From Streptococcus suis (GTDB lineage Bacteria > Bacillota > Bacilli > Lactobacillales > Streptococcaceae), in the NCBI RefSeq assembly GCF_019794555.1, contig NZ_JAIMEP010000010.1, positions 1 to 64,000 of the forward strand: a DNA stretch of 64,000 nucleotides, read 5' to 3'. A model generated the notes under the pieces. It worked only from the letters and a program-made list of their open reading frames with translations, searched no databases and was not told where the DNA came from. The translations under genes and the position numbers were made by a program. Below, in pieces: positions 1 to 8,617 of this stretch. Positions within the stretch are counted from its first letter, which is position 1; each line of letters begins with the position of its first letter.

Positions 1-98
1 CCTCGAAAGAAGTCGCTTTTATCGAAAATTGGATTAACAACTACCCTAAAAAATGCTTGGACTACAAGTCGCCGAGTGAATTTCTTATGGGTGGCTAA
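1..98 (+). mobile_element. IS30-family transposase, C-terminal remnant or left-cut gene
   Basis: Frame 3 is open from the window edge to TAA at 96-98 and encodes a 31-residue tail ending ...CLDYKSPSEFLMGG. The short 'NNYPKK..DYKSP.EF' tail is typical of the end of IS30-type transposases. Only the 3' end is visible, so it cannot be said whether the full element lies to the left or whether this is a fragment. Family call is from recalled motif resemblance. Confidence 0.6.
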
Positions 99-130
99 TT
101 TCAACTTGAAATTTGGGTTTTTTTTATTTT
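97..130 (+). terminator. Hairpin after transposase end
   Basis: A perfect 7-bp stem (AATTTCA/TGAAATT, loop ACT) starts at the transposase stop codon and is followed by GGG and an eight-T run. It works as an intrinsic terminator and may also be part of the element's right end. Confidence 0.6.
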
Positions 131-393
131 TGACGATCCAGTAAATCGTTTAGAGTTGAAAAAATCAGCGTGTCATAGCAAAGATTATATCCTTTGACAA
201 TTCAATAAACAGCGGCTATGTATTAACTTTTTTTGTAGGTAATGGAATGTAGGAATTAGAAAAAGCATTGTTCATGTCTACTGGTTGAAGCTAGAGCTAT
301 GTTTGTTTCTTATTTTACGGAGGCAGAAGGATGGTTCTGCTAGAGAATTTCAGTTGGTAGGGAGAGTAAATTCTATTCAAAATCTTATCTGAT
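131..393. other. Intergenic, no gene recognised
   Basis: No convincing reading frame or RNA gene. A stretch near 285-315 faintly resembles a type II-A CRISPR repeat but stands alone. Confidence 0.4.
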
Positions 394-428
394 AAAAAAA
401 TAGAAGACAATCTCATCAGACTATCTTC
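394..428 (-). terminator. Terminator of the pnp-mrnC gene string
   Basis: On the minus strand GAAGATAGTC pairs with GATTGTCTTC around a 6-nt loop, followed by TATTTTTTT. It lies just past the mrnC stop and ends the operon. Confidence 0.8.
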
Positions 429-429
429 T

Positions 430-834
430 TTATATGGATTTGTTTTCTACTGTTTCAATACACCAAGTGATAAGCTCATCGAGTCGTTCAAATTGATTTG
501 TCATATGGAGGTAGCCCAAAACTGCCTCAAAACCTGTAGACATACGATAAGTCACAATATCTGCATTTTTAGCCTTTGTGTGGCTATTTGCATTACGACC
601 TCTTCGATAGATTTCTTCTTCTTTCTCATTTAATAGCTGAGTTTCTAAGAGAGCTACGATAAGACTGGCTTGTGCCTTTGCCGAGACGTATTTATTTGCT
701 TCACTGTGTAATTTGTTGGGCTTGGTCAATCCCTTGAATATCAAATGTCGCCTGATATACATAGAATATACTGCGTCACCTTCAAAAGCAAGAGCAATTC
801 CGTTGATAAGGTTCACATCAACTACACTAGTCAC
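430..834 (-). CDS. mrnC: Mini-ribonuclease 3 (MrnC)
   Basis: 134 aa. MrnC is the RNase III-like catalytic domain without a dsRNA-binding domain; in Bacillus it matures 23S rRNA ends. Seen here: the N-terminal 'NGIALAFEGDAVYSMYIRRHL' region (split: LAFEGDAVYSMYIRR) with the catalytic-type Asp at residue 20, and the usual family length. The start is GTG, preceded by GAGGTGG as ribosome binding site. It overlaps the end of cysS by 8 nt, the common cysS-mrnC arrangement in Firmicutes, which implies translational coupling. Last gene of the operon; a terminator follows directly. Confidence 0.93.
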   Translation of the reverse strand: MTSVVDVNLINGIALAFEGDAVYSMYIRRHLIFKGLTKPNKLHSEANKYVSAKAQASLIVALLETQLLNEKEEEIYRRGRNANSHTKAKNADIVTYRMSTGFEAVLGYLHMTNQFERLDELITWCIETVENKSI

Positions 835-2170
835 GTGTCCACCTCACGCCATCTTTTGTATCTAATAATTTAATCCCTTGCTCCGCCAATTCATCCCGAA
901 TACGGTCCGCTGTTGCAAAGTCCCTATTGGCACGCGCTACTTGCCGCTCCTCAATTAAGGCTTCAATCTCACTGTCTAAGACCTCTTCCTCAAAGACAAT
1001 TCCAAAGACTGCCAACATTTTTCCAAAGGCTTCCTTGACAATGGCATCATAGTTTCCGGAGTTGATCCATTTGGCAAAGTCGAAAATTGCTGTAATGCCA
1101 TTTGCAGCATTAAAATCATCATCCATTGCAGTCTCGAACGCCGCTAAATGTTTAGCTAATACCGTGTGATTAGACACATTCAGCACTGGTTGAGTATAGG
1201 TGTTTTTTAAGTATTTTAAATTAGTTTCCGCATCGGAGATAGCTTTCTCCGTGTAGTTCAGTGGTCGGCGATAGTGCTGGGTCGCAAGGAAAAACCGTAA
1301 AACTGGCCCATCAATGTTCTCCAACATATCATGTGCAGTTAAAAAATTCCCTAATGACTTGGACATTTTTTCATCATTGATATTCAGCATAGCATTATGC
1401 ATCCAGTAATTTGCGAATGTCTGGCCTGTTTTACATTCTGATTGGGCAATCTCGTTGGTATGGTGCGGAAACTCCAAGTCTGCTCCGCCACCATGAATAT
1501 CTATGGTATCTCCCAATATCTCTGTTGCCATAACCGAACACTCGATATGCCAGCCTGGACGACCTAGACCCCAAGGACTTTCCCATGACACTTCTCCTGG
1601 CTTAGCTGATTTCCACAAGGCAAAGTCAAATGGATGTTCTTTCAATTGCCCCTCTCCATCGACACGCCCAGATGCTCCAGCTTCTAACTCTGACAAAGTT
1701 TTATTGGCCAAACGGGCATAATTCTTTGCCTTTTCAACACGGAAATAAACATCCCCTTCTGCTTCATATGCATAGCCCTTATCCAATAGAGCTTGGACAA
1801 AATCAATGATTTGGTCCATATAATCGATAACACGAGGATTCTTGGTTGCAGGTTTAACTCCTAATTTTGCCACGTCATCCTTAAATGCCGCAATAAACTT
1901 ATCAGATAATTCCTTTGTTGTCATACCAGCTTCATTTGCAGCTTTGATAATCTTGTCATCCACGTCCGTAAAGTTTGAAATGTAAGCTACATCAAAGCCA
2001 CGGTATTCAAAATAACGGCGGATGGTATCAAAAGCTACCACACTTCGTGCATTACCGATATGAATATAGTTATAAACCGTTGGTCCGCAGACATACATTT
2101 TTACCTTGCCTTCTTCCAAGGGTACAAAATCACGTAAACTGCGGGTCATGGTATCGTAAATTTTAATCAT
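827..2170 (-). CDS. cysS: Cysteinyl-tRNA synthetase
   Basis: 447 aa class I aminoacyl-tRNA synthetase that charges tRNA-Cys in the cytoplasm. The HIGH-type motif is HIGN at residues 37-40, the KMSKS loop (DEKMSKSLGNF) is in the middle, and zinc ligands include C28 (MYVCGPTVYNY), the GWHIECSVMA Cys and the EFPHHTNE histidines. A longer frame exists, but the start at 2170 is favoured: AAAGGAG sits 5 nt before this ATG and the protein then begins MIKIYDTMTR as in homologues. Co-transcribed with cysE upstream, so cysteine synthesis and use are linked. Confidence 0.97.
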   Translation of the reverse strand: MIKIYDTMTRSLRDFVPLEEGKVKMYVCGPTVYNYIHIGNARSVVAFDTIRRYFEYRGFDVAYISNFTDVDDKIIKAANEAGMTTKELSDKFIAAFKDDVAKLGVKPATKNPRVIDYMDQIIDFVQALLDKGYAYEAEGDVYFRVEKAKNYARLANKTLSELEAGASGRVDGEGQLKEHPFDFALWKSAKPGEVSWESPWGLGRPGWHIECSVMATEILGDTIDIHGGGADLEFPHHTNEIAQSECKTGQTFANYWMHNAMLNINDEKMSKSLGNFLTAHDMLENIDGPVLRFFLATQHYRRPLNYTEKAISDAETNLKYLKNTYTQPVLNVSNHTVLAKHLAAFETAMDDDFNAANGITAIFDFAKWINSGNYDAIVKEAFGKMLAVFGIVFEEEVLDSEIEALIEERQVARANRDFATADRIRDELAEQGIKLLDTKDGVRWTRD

Positions 2171-2180
2171 AGATGCTCCT

Positions 2181-2366
2181 TTACTTCTGAACATTCTTCA
2201 AGATTTGGTATTTTTGATATAGTTTTACTAGCCAATAGGCTGTTGCTGCCAACCAAATCATCCCAACCTGCCAATTACCTTGTGAAAATTTAACGACAAA
2301 TAGAATCGTTCCAACGATGGAAGTCAAGATATAGGGCCAATTCTGTTTCACTAATTCTTTTAACAT
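2181..2366 (-). CDS. Small two-helix membrane protein
   Basis: 61 aa, unrecognised. Two likely membrane segments: residues about 10-27 (WPYILTSIVGTILFVVKF) and 32-50 (WQVGMIWLAATAYWLVKLY), followed by a basic tail. Its ATG overlaps the 3' end of the nucleoside phosphorylase gene by 7 nt and it ends 10 nt before cysS, so it belongs to the operon. No function can be given from sequence. Confidence 0.7.
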   Translation of the reverse strand: MLKELVKQNWPYILTSIVGTILFVVKFSQGNWQVGMIWLAATAYWLVKLYQKYQILKNVQK

Positions 2367-3133
2367 ACTGTACTTTCTAATTTTTTAGCAATGTCCATCG
2401 CGATTTCAAAGAAAGTCATACAGTCAACATTTCTCTCCTCACGACGAGTATCCCACTCATTGTTATGGTGATCCACATAATCAGCTGTGTAGAAAAATTG
2501 ATAAACATTAGCCTGTCGGAACTGGGACCATGCCATAATAGCTGATGCTTCCATATCAACCACCATTGCCCCAGCAGTCAAGCGACGTTTAACCTTAGCT
2601 GCTGTTTCTCTATAAAATGCATCTGTCGTCCATGTCTTAGTCCGAACATGTTCAATTCCTGCTTGATCTAAGGCTTCTTCCATGGTCAATAATAGTTTCG
2701 AATGATAGCTAATCTCATCACTGGCTGGTGCATAATGATAACTAGTTCCCTCATCGCGTAAGGCTGAGCTTGGTAGGATAATCTTATCTACTGCAATAGA
2801 CCGATCCAGTACTCCACAAGTACCAAATACAATAAAATTTTGAAACCCTTTGGCTCTCAATTCTTCTAGATTCCCAACAATCATAGAAGCTCCAATTGGG
2901 GCTAACATGACACCAACTCTCACTCCACTTTCTTCATAAATATACCATGGCAACTGGCCATTTAGATTGTGAAGAGCTCCACCCTCATATACATTTTCTA
3001 ACTCGGCAACTCTCTCAATGATTTCTCCATTAAATGACAGAATTAAAGTATTACAGGTTTCACCACCACCCCGAATAGAGGCATCCGTCGGTTCAATAAC
3101 TGCAGAGGTGTTTTCAAATTCTTCTAGCAGCAT
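2360..3133 (-). CDS. Nucleoside phosphorylase family protein (PNP_UDP fold)
   Basis: 257 aa. Resembles uridine/purine nucleoside phosphorylases, which split nucleosides with phosphate. Visible features: the phosphate/ribose region 'IVFGTCGVLDRSI', the strand 'VVDMEASAIMAWSQF' that matches the family's ribose-binding Met-Glu motif, and a C-terminal His-rich stretch (DYVDHHNNEWDTRREERN). Substrate is unknown; base specificity cannot be read. Starts 1 nt after the upstream GNAT gene ends (3135), with SD-like purines inside that gene. Confidence 0.8.
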   Translation of the reverse strand: MLLEEFENTSAVIEPTDASIRGGGETCNTLILSFNGEIIERVAELENVYEGGALHNLNGQLPWYIYEESGVRVGVMLAPIGASMIVGNLEELRAKGFQNFIVFGTCGVLDRSIAVDKIILPSSALRDEGTSYHYAPASDEISYHSKLLLTMEEALDQAGIEHVRTKTWTTDAFYRETAAKVKRRLTAGAMVVDMEASAIMAWSQFRQANVYQFFYTADYVDHHNNEWDTRREERNVDCMTFFEIAMDIAKKLESTVC

Positions 3134-3134
3134 A

Positions 3135-3995
3135 TCAACCTTCTTTCGGGTCTAAGTAGACCACTTGTGTCTGCTTGGTAAAACCGATATTTTCATACAG
3201 CCGCTTAGCGATGAGGTTGTCATCTTCGACGGCGATTTGAAAGGGGTTGTCGTTTTTCGTGATAAGGTCATTGATGACAGCTTTGACTAAGTAAGTGCCG
3301 TAACCTTTTTGTTGCTGGTCGGGTGCAATAGCTAAACCGTAAAGATAGTTATCATCGGTCGATATATCTACTGTGCAAGAACCGATAACCGCTCCGCTAT
3401 GTTCCAAAAGATAAAGCAAGCTATCCGCATCAGCGATAGCCTCACGTGCGTAACGAAGAGCCACCTCATAGTCGCTATCAAAGACCTTTGTCTGGAAATA
3501 CGCAATGTCGTCTGCATGGTGAGCTTGTGCCAAGCTTATTGTGAGTTCAGCCTGTTGCGAGAACTGATAAGGCTCTCGCTCACGTCCCAGCCATGTCTCA
3601 GTATCCGTATCTTCTACCAAGTTCCATGCTAGCGCAAGGTCTGGGTGCTTGTCCAGAAATACACGTTCTGTCTGAAAGGTCACACTAGCGATAGGATAGT
3701 TAGCCGTCTTCATCTGGTAGCAATCATAGAGCTTGCGTGCCAGCCCCTGTCTGCGGTAGGCTGGGTGCACAATAATCGCAAGTTCCACATCCTCATCATC
3801 GGCATACACAGTCAAGAGTCCAACCAACTGTTCACCTTGATAGGCCAAGAAAAAAGCTGGCATTTCAGGGTCAAAGTTGAGCATATTTGACAGGTAAGGG
3901 TCACGATAGGTGCCGTCATGGGATTGCACAGTGCTTATCAGAGTTTTTGCAGCGGATAACTGCTTGGGATTTAGAACATTAGTTGCTATTATCAT
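3135..3995 (-). CDS. Tandem GNAT acetyltransferase
   Basis: 286 aa with two GNAT-fold halves. The first carries the acetyl-CoA loop 'HPAYRRQGLARKLYD' at residues 77-91; the second carries 'APDQQQKGYGTYLVKAV' near the C terminus. Such two-domain proteins usually have one active and one degenerate half, but both loops look intact here. AAGAGG is placed before ATG at 3995. Acceptor substrate unknown. Lies between cysE and the phosphorylase in the same operon. Confidence 0.85.
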   Translation of the reverse strand: MIIATNVLNPKQLSAAKTLISTVQSHDGTYRDPYLSNMLNFDPEMPAFFLAYQGEQLVGLLTVYADDEDVELAIIVHPAYRRQGLARKLYDCYQMKTANYPIASVTFQTERVFLDKHPDLALAWNLVEDTDTETWLGREREPYQFSQQAELTISLAQAHHADDIAYFQTKVFDSDYEVALRYAREAIADADSLLYLLEHSGAVIGSCTVDISTDDNYLYGLAIAPDQQQKGYGTYLVKAVINDLITKNDNPFQIAVEDDNLIAKRLYENIGFTKQTQVVYLDPKEG

Positions 3996-4038
3996 GCTTA
4001 CCTCTTATCTCTATAACTACTCACATAGGAAGGCTTTC

Positions 4039-4656
4039 CTACAAATGCGACGAATGGTGGCTGGCTTCTCGTAATTCTGCAAGCTTAGTCGTGTAGTGTT
4101 CACGGCCATCTTCCATGTCATGAATGACCTTTTCATCTTTTTGACCGTGTACACGGACAATTTTAGCTGGCATGCCGACCACTGTCACATCTGCTGGCAC
4201 ATCGGCTAGGACAACGGCAGCTGCACCCACTTTGGCATTTTCTCCGATTTCAACAGGTCCAATAACCTGTGCGTGTGCAGAGACAAGGGCACCCTTTCGG
4301 ACAGTTGGATGGCGTTTGCCCGTATCCTTACCCGTTCCACCCAGCGTTACGCCGTGGTAAAGCATGACACCAGACTCAATAATAGCTGTCTCACCAATAA
4401 CCAAACCAGCTCCATGGTCAATGAAGACTCCCGAAGCAATTTCGGCACCTGGATGAATCTCAATATTGGTCCAAAAACGCCAAAACTGACTGTGCATCCG
4501 AGCTAATAATTTAAAACCATTTTGCCACATCCAGTGAGAGAGACGATGAGCAGCCAGCGCCTTGACTCCTGGGTAGGTCAAAAGGACTTCCAAGGAGTTC
4601 CGTGCCGCCGGATCTTTTTCTTTTACAATTTCTATGGTATCCTTCCACCAACCCAT
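4039..4656 (-). CDS. cysE: Serine O-acetyltransferase
   Basis: 205 aa. Makes O-acetylserine from serine and acetyl-CoA, the first committed step of cysteine synthesis. The N-terminal helical part (DPAARNSLEVLLTYPGVKAL) is followed by the left-handed beta-helix with 'IDHGAGLVIGETAII' and 'YHGVTLGGTGK', the active-site His region. Length is typical for Gram-positive CysE, which are short. SD AAGGAGA precedes ATG. Adjacent to cysS, which consumes the product. Confidence 0.96.
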   Translation of the reverse strand: MGWWKDTIEIVKEKDPAARNSLEVLLTYPGVKALAAHRLSHWMWQNGFKLLARMHSQFWRFWTNIEIHPGAEIASGVFIDHGAGLVIGETAIIESGVMLYHGVTLGGTGKDTGKRHPTVRKGALVSAHAQVIGPVEIGENAKVGAAAVVLADVPADVTVVGMPAKIVRVHGQKDEKVIHDMEDGREHYTTKLAELREASHHSSHL

Positions 4657-4711
4657 GTCTTCTCCTTCTAGCGAGAAGACAAGTCCATTTCGGGACTTGC
4701 CTACTTCACTA

Positions 4712-6931
4712 TTATTTTTTATCTACTTTATGAAATTTAAATTCACCAAAGTTATTATCTTTTTTCTCTTTGTGTTCTTTATGACGACGAGGTTTTTCTG
4801 ATCGTTCACGTTTTTCTGGTTCCACGTAGCCTTCTGGTTTTGGTAGAAGAGCTTTCATAGAAGCATCAATACGTCCCTTATCATCAATTTTTATCACCTT
4901 AACATCTACAACATCGCCAACCTCAACCAAATCTTCTGGTTTATTGACACGTGTCCAAGCCATTTCAGAAACGTGGACGAGGGCATCGGTCTTGTCAAAA
5001 AGGTTGACAAAGGCACCGAATTTCTCCAAACGAACCACTTTTGCTTGGAAGACTTCGTCCACTTTTGCTTCACGGACAAGGCTAGCGATGATTTCTTTTG
5101 TACGCTCAATTGCAGCACGGTCTGGTGAGAAAATCGCCACAAGACCGTCTTCGTCGATATCGATTTTCACGCCAGTTTCTGCAATAATCTTATCGATGGT
5201 TTCTCCACCCTTACCGATAACAACCTTGATCTTGTCAACATCAATCTTGATAGTGTCAATCTTCGGTGCAGTTGGTGCCAAGTCAGGACGAACTTCTGGG
5301 ATAGTCGCTTCGATAACATCAAGGATTTCAAAACGTGCCTTCTTAGCTTGTGCCAAGGCTTCTTCCAAGATTTGTGGTGTAATACCGTCAATTTTAATAT
5401 CCATTTGAAGGGCTGTGATACCGTCACGAGTACCAGCTACCTTGAAGTCCATGTCGCCGAAGTGGTCCTCAAGACCTTGAATATCGGTCAAGACGGTGTA
5501 ATTGGTACCGTCTGAGATCAGACCCATGGCAATCCCTGCAACGGGGGCCTTGATTGGCACACCACCTGCCATAAGGGCGAGGGTACCAGCTGTGATAGAA
5601 GCCTGTGAAGAAGAACCGTTTGATTCCAAGACTTCTGCTACCAAGCGGATAGCGTAAGGGAAGTCTTCCAAGCTAGGCAAAACTTGCTCAAGAGCACGCT
5701 CACCAAGAGCGCCGTGACCAATTTCACGACGACCTGGTGCTCCGTAACGACCAGTTGAGCCAACTGAGTATTGTGGGAAATTGTAGTGATGCAAGAAGCG
5801 TTTCTTGTACTCATCATCTAAACCGTCGATGATTTGGGTTTCACCCATTGGTGCCAAGGTCAAGACAGAAAGGGCTTGCGTTTGACCACGGGTAAAGAGA
5901 CCTGAGCCGTGAACATTTGGCAAGAAGTCTACTTCTGCATCCAAAGGACGAATCTCATCAACACGGCGACTATCTGGACGAACCTTGTCTTCAGTTATCA
6001 AACGACGAACTTCCGCATGCTCCATTAGTTCCAAGATTTCATGGACATCACGCATGATACGGTCAAATTCTTCGTGCTCAGCGTATTTTTCTTCGTAAGC
6101 TGCGATGACAGTCTCGCGAACGGCATTGGTCGCATCTTCACGGGCCAATTTTTCTTCAACCTGCACCGCTTTTTTCAAATCGTCATTGTAAGCTGCAACA
6201 ATCTCAGCCTGCAATTCTGGGTCCACTTGAAGAAGCTCCACATCTGCCTTTTCCTTGCCGACTGCTGCCACGATTTGATTTTGGAAATCCAAGAGTTCTT
6301 GAATGGCTGCATGACCTTTCAAGAGTGCTTCCAACATCACATCTTCTGATAATTCTTTGGCCCCCGATTCAACCATGTTGATAGCGTCTTTGTTACCAGC
6401 AACTGTCAATTCTAAAAGGGATGCTTCTTGTTGAGCTTGATCTGGGTTAATAATCAATTCGCCATTAACATAACCAACCTGAACACCAGCAATTGGACCA
6501 TTGAATGGAATGTCTGAAATCGCTAATGCCAATGAGGAACCAAACATGGCTGCCATTGGAGCAGATGCATCTGGATCATAAGAAAGGACTGTGTTGATGA
6601 CTTGAACTTCGTTACGGAAACCTTCCGCAAACATTGGACGAATCGGACGGTCAATCAAACGAGCTGTCAAGGTCGCATCAGTTGACGGACGGCCTTCACG
6701 CTTCATCCAGCCACCTGGGAATTTCCCTGCAGCATACATCTTTTCTTCGTAGTTAACTTGGAGGGGGAAGAAATCACCAGTTGCCATTTTCTTAGACATA
6801 ACAGCTGCAGTTAATACTGTTGAATCTCCATAACGAACAACTACCGCACCATTGGCTTGTTTGGCAACCTGGCCAGTTTCAACGACTAGTTTCTTGCCAG
6901 CAAAAACCGTTTCAAATACTTGTTTTGACAT
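4712..6931 (-). CDS. pnp: Polynucleotide phosphorylase
   Basis: 739 aa. Phosphate-dependent 3'-5' exoribonuclease of the RNA degradosome. Two RNase PH domains occupy about residues 1-540 ([21 protein letters not shown] active-site region), then a KH domain ([13 protein letters not shown]) and an S1 domain ([16 protein letters not shown]), then a Lys/Glu-rich tail. The start at 6931 ([10 protein letters not shown]) is chosen because AGGAG lies 7 nt upstream and the extra 20 codons of the longer frame are not conserved in style. In many Firmicutes rpsO-pnp are adjacent; here a plus-strand GNAT gene sits between them. Confidence 0.97.
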   Translation of the reverse strand: MSKQVFETVFAGKKLVVETGQVAKQANGAVVVRYGDSTVLTAAVMSKKMATGDFFPLQVNYEEKMYAAGKFPGGWMKREGRPSTDATLTARLIDRPIRPMFAEGFRNEVQVINTVLSYDPDASAPMAAMFGSSLALAISDIPFNGPIAGVQVGYVNGELIINPDQAQQEASLLELTVAGNKDAINMVESGAKELSEDVMLEALLKGHAAIQELLDFQNQIVAAVGKEKADVELLQVDPELQAEIVAAYNDDLKKAVQVEEKLAREDATNAVRETVIAAYEEKYAEHEEFDRIMRDVHEILELMEHAEVRRLITEDKVRPDSRRVDEIRPLDAEVDFLPNVHGSGLFTRGQTQALSVLTLAPMGETQIIDGLDDEYKKRFLHHYNFPQYSVGSTGRYGAPGRREIGHGALGERALEQVLPSLEDFPYAIRLVAEVLESNGSSSQASITAGTLALMAGGVPIKAPVAGIAMGLISDGTNYTVLTDIQGLEDHFGDMDFKVAGTRDGITALQMDIKIDGITPQILEEALAQAKKARFEILDVIEATIPEVRPDLAPTAPKIDTIKIDVDKIKVVIGKGGETIDKIIAETGVKIDIDEDGLVAIFSPDRAAIERTKEIIASLVREAKVDEVFQAKVVRLEKFGAFVNLFDKTDALVHVSEMAWTRVNKPEDLVEVGDVVDVKVIKIDDKGRIDASMKALLPKPEGYVEPEKRERSEKPRRHKEHKEKKDNNFGEFKFHKVDKK

Positions 6932-7079
6932 GAATTGTCTCCTGTTTTTTTCTGAAATTTTTCTTGCGTGTTTTCTACAAAAGACAATCAAACAGCTTGT
7001 TTCACTCTCTTTTGCACAAAATCACGCATAATTCTTATTTTATCATATTTTAGGTAGAAATAAAGGCTTGAAACTATTT

Positions 7080-7108
7080 TTGACAAGAAAACATACTCAT
7101 GATAAACT
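7080..7108 (+). promoter_or_regulatory. Promoter of GNAT gene 7133
   Basis: TTGACA at 7080-7085, 17-bp spacer, TAAACT at 7103-7108. The SD GGAGG follows at about 7122, upstream of ATG 7133. Confidence 0.7.
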
Positions 7109-7132
7109 ATTCAAAATAGTTGGAGGTAGAAA

Positions 7133-7660
7133 ATGGAAACTTGCCATCTTGTAGTTCCTAGTTTAAAATGGAAGAACCAAATCTTAGCCTATAAAGAAGC
7201 ATTTAGCAATGAACATCTTCATGGTGGTGGCAAACTGCAACAATTTGAAGCAGTTGAGGAATGGCTGGAGCACGTTGAAAACGAAGCATCTCCAGCGACC
7301 TGTCGTCCCAACCGCGCTTCTTCTTCAACTTTTATCTGCATTCGCGAGCAGGACAAAAAAATGGTGGGCATTTGCAATATCCGCCATCATCTCAATCAAG
7401 AATTTTTGGTCCATATCGCCGGTCACATCGGCTACTCCATTCATCCGAATGAACGGCGCAAGGGCTACGCCAAAGAGCAATTGGCCCTCGCTCTGCAAGA
7501 AGCCAAAACTCTGGGCATCAATCGCGTCCTCATTACTGCAGCCGACTGGAACATTGGCTCTCAAAAAACGATTTTAGCCAACGGCGGCGTCTACGAAGAT
7601 ACCCGCATCGATCCTGACGACGGCGACCGCATGCTCCGATATTGGATTGAAAATTTGTAA
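7133..7660 (+). CDS. GNAT family N-acetyltransferase
   Basis: 175 aa. Single GNAT domain: 'GHIGYSIHPNERRKGYAKEQL' region (acetyl-CoA loop ERRKGYAKE) at about residues 101-118, and a C-terminal 'AADWNIGSQKTILANGGVYE' segment common to RimJ/RimL-like and YhhY-like members. Has its own promoter and stands alone on the plus strand between rpsO and pnp. Substrate unknown. Confidence 0.85.
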   Translation: METCHLVVPSLKWKNQILAYKEAFSNEHLHGGGKLQQFEAVEEWLEHVENEASPATCRPNRASSSTFICIREQDKKMVGICNIRHHLNQEFLVHIAGHIGYSIHPNERRKGYAKEQLALALQEAKTLGINRVLITAADWNIGSQKTILANGGVYEDTRIDPDDGDRMLRYWIENL

Positions 7661-7704
7661 TATAAAAACCTGAAATGCATAATAATTTTCTAAATTATTA
7701 CGAT

Positions 7705-7752
7705 AAAAAAAACACAGCTCAGTATACAAGATACTGGTGCTGTGTTTTTTTG
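7705..7752. terminator. Bidirectional terminator between GNAT and rpsO
   Basis: AAACACAGC / GCTGTGTTT stem with A-run on one side and T-run on the other; it serves both converging genes. Confidence 0.85.
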
Positions 7753-7768
7753 TTTCTATACCTGCTAA

Positions 7769-8038
7769 TTAACGACGCAAGCCAAGTGAATTGATTAATT
7801 CGCGGTAACGGTTAACGTCTGTGCGGCGGAGGTATGCCAACAAGTTACGACGGCGACCGATTTTTTTCATCAAACCACGGTAAGTAGCGTGGTCTTTTTT
7901 GTGTTGTTTGATATGGTCGTTAAGGTGGTTGATTTCCCAAGTAAGTACTGCTACTTGTACTTCAACTGAACCTGTGTCGCCTTCATGACGCGCATATTGT
8001 GCCATGATTTCATTTTTTTTCTCTTTTGAGATTGCCAT
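7769..8038 (-). CDS. rpsO: 30S ribosomal protein S15
   Basis: 89 aa, the exact normal length. Binds the 16S rRNA central domain early in 30S assembly. Signature '[26 protein letters not shown]' region ([19 protein letters not shown]) and the basic C-terminal '[17 protein letters not shown]'. Starts [10 protein letters not shown] after Met-Ala. SD AAAGGAG precedes the ATG. Likely autoregulated through its leader. Confidence 0.98.
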   Translation of the reverse strand: MAISKEKKNEIMAQYARHEGDTGSVEVQVAVLTWEINHLNDHIKQHKKDHATYRGLMKKIGRRRNLLAYLRRTDVNRYRELINSLGLRR

Positions 8039-8160
8039 AATGTATACTCCTTTTTATTGAGCTCAATCCGAGTGACAGGTTGGCGACCTGTGACCAAGAA
8101 AAAGCTAGATTTGTCCTTTTGGACCTTATCCATTCTATCAAGGAACGGTGCTTTTGTCAA
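8039..8160 (-). promoter_or_regulatory. rpsO promoter and structured leader
   Basis: TTGACA (8155-8160) and TAGAAT (8132-8137) are spaced by 17 bp. The leader contains the hairpin ACAGGT-CGCCA-ACCTGT just upstream of the SD, the sort of structure used by S15 to repress its own translation in Firmicutes. Autoregulation is inference. Confidence 0.7.
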
Positions 8161-8189
8161 CTGATTTGAGCAATTGATGAGCTGCTCTG

Positions 8190-8540
8190 CTATTTCTCCG
8201 AAAGACCTGTTTGAACTGCTTCAATTAAGTCGTTTTTCCATATTTCAATCGCATCCAGATGCAGGGCAAAATCAAAGTCCTTGAGGTTGACCTGAACTTG
8301 CAAACTGCCTTGCTGATAACGGGCCATCAGCACGATTTGATCCAACCCTTGCCCCATATACCAATAGATAGCTTCGACACTTGGATTGTCCACAACATCT
8401 GCCTGTATTCTAACCGCAACATCATTTAAGCTGGCTGAACTAGTATCAAAAATTCGACCATATTCGTGGTCTGCCATTACATCTGTCTCATACCAAATAT
8501 GAAGAGTGTTGCTATACATTTCTTTTGCTAATGCTTTCAC
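8190..8540 (-). CDS. Hypothetical protein
   Basis: 116 aa, not recognised. Mixed alpha/beta composition without signal peptide or membrane segment; rather acidic, with 'ADHEYGRIFDTSSASLNDVAV' near the N terminus (shown in part). GTG start supported by AAAGGAG 8 nt upstream. Sits between pyrP and rpsO on the same strand. Probably a conserved streptococcal cytosolic protein. Confidence 0.65.
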   Translation of the reverse strand: MKALAKEMYSNTLHIWYETDVMADHEYGRIFDTSSASLNDVAVRIQADVVDNPSVEAIYWYMGQGLDQIVLMARYQQGSLQVQVNLKDFDFALHLDAIEIWKNDLIEAVQTGLSEK

Positions 8541-8577
8541 GAGCTTCTCCTTTTTCCTTTACTATACCACAATTCAT

Positions 8578-8601
8578 AAAAAAAGCCAGCCTGAGCTGAC
8601 T
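8578..8601 (-). terminator. Terminator of uracil permease gene
   Basis: AGTCAGC-TCAG-GCTGGCT hairpin followed by a run of T on the minus strand. Confidence 0.8.
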
Positions 8602-8617
8602 TCAAAATCGAGTGTAA

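Noticed and set aside
285..325. Stretch (TAGAGCTATGTTTGTTTC) resembling part of a type II-A CRISPR repeat
   Set aside because: Single copy, no spacers, no matching second repeat and no cas genes; resemblance is short and could be chance.
7951..8160. Minus-strand frame spanning the rpsO leader
   Set aside because: Runs through the promoter and leader hairpin and then overlaps rpsO out of frame; a by-product of the leader.
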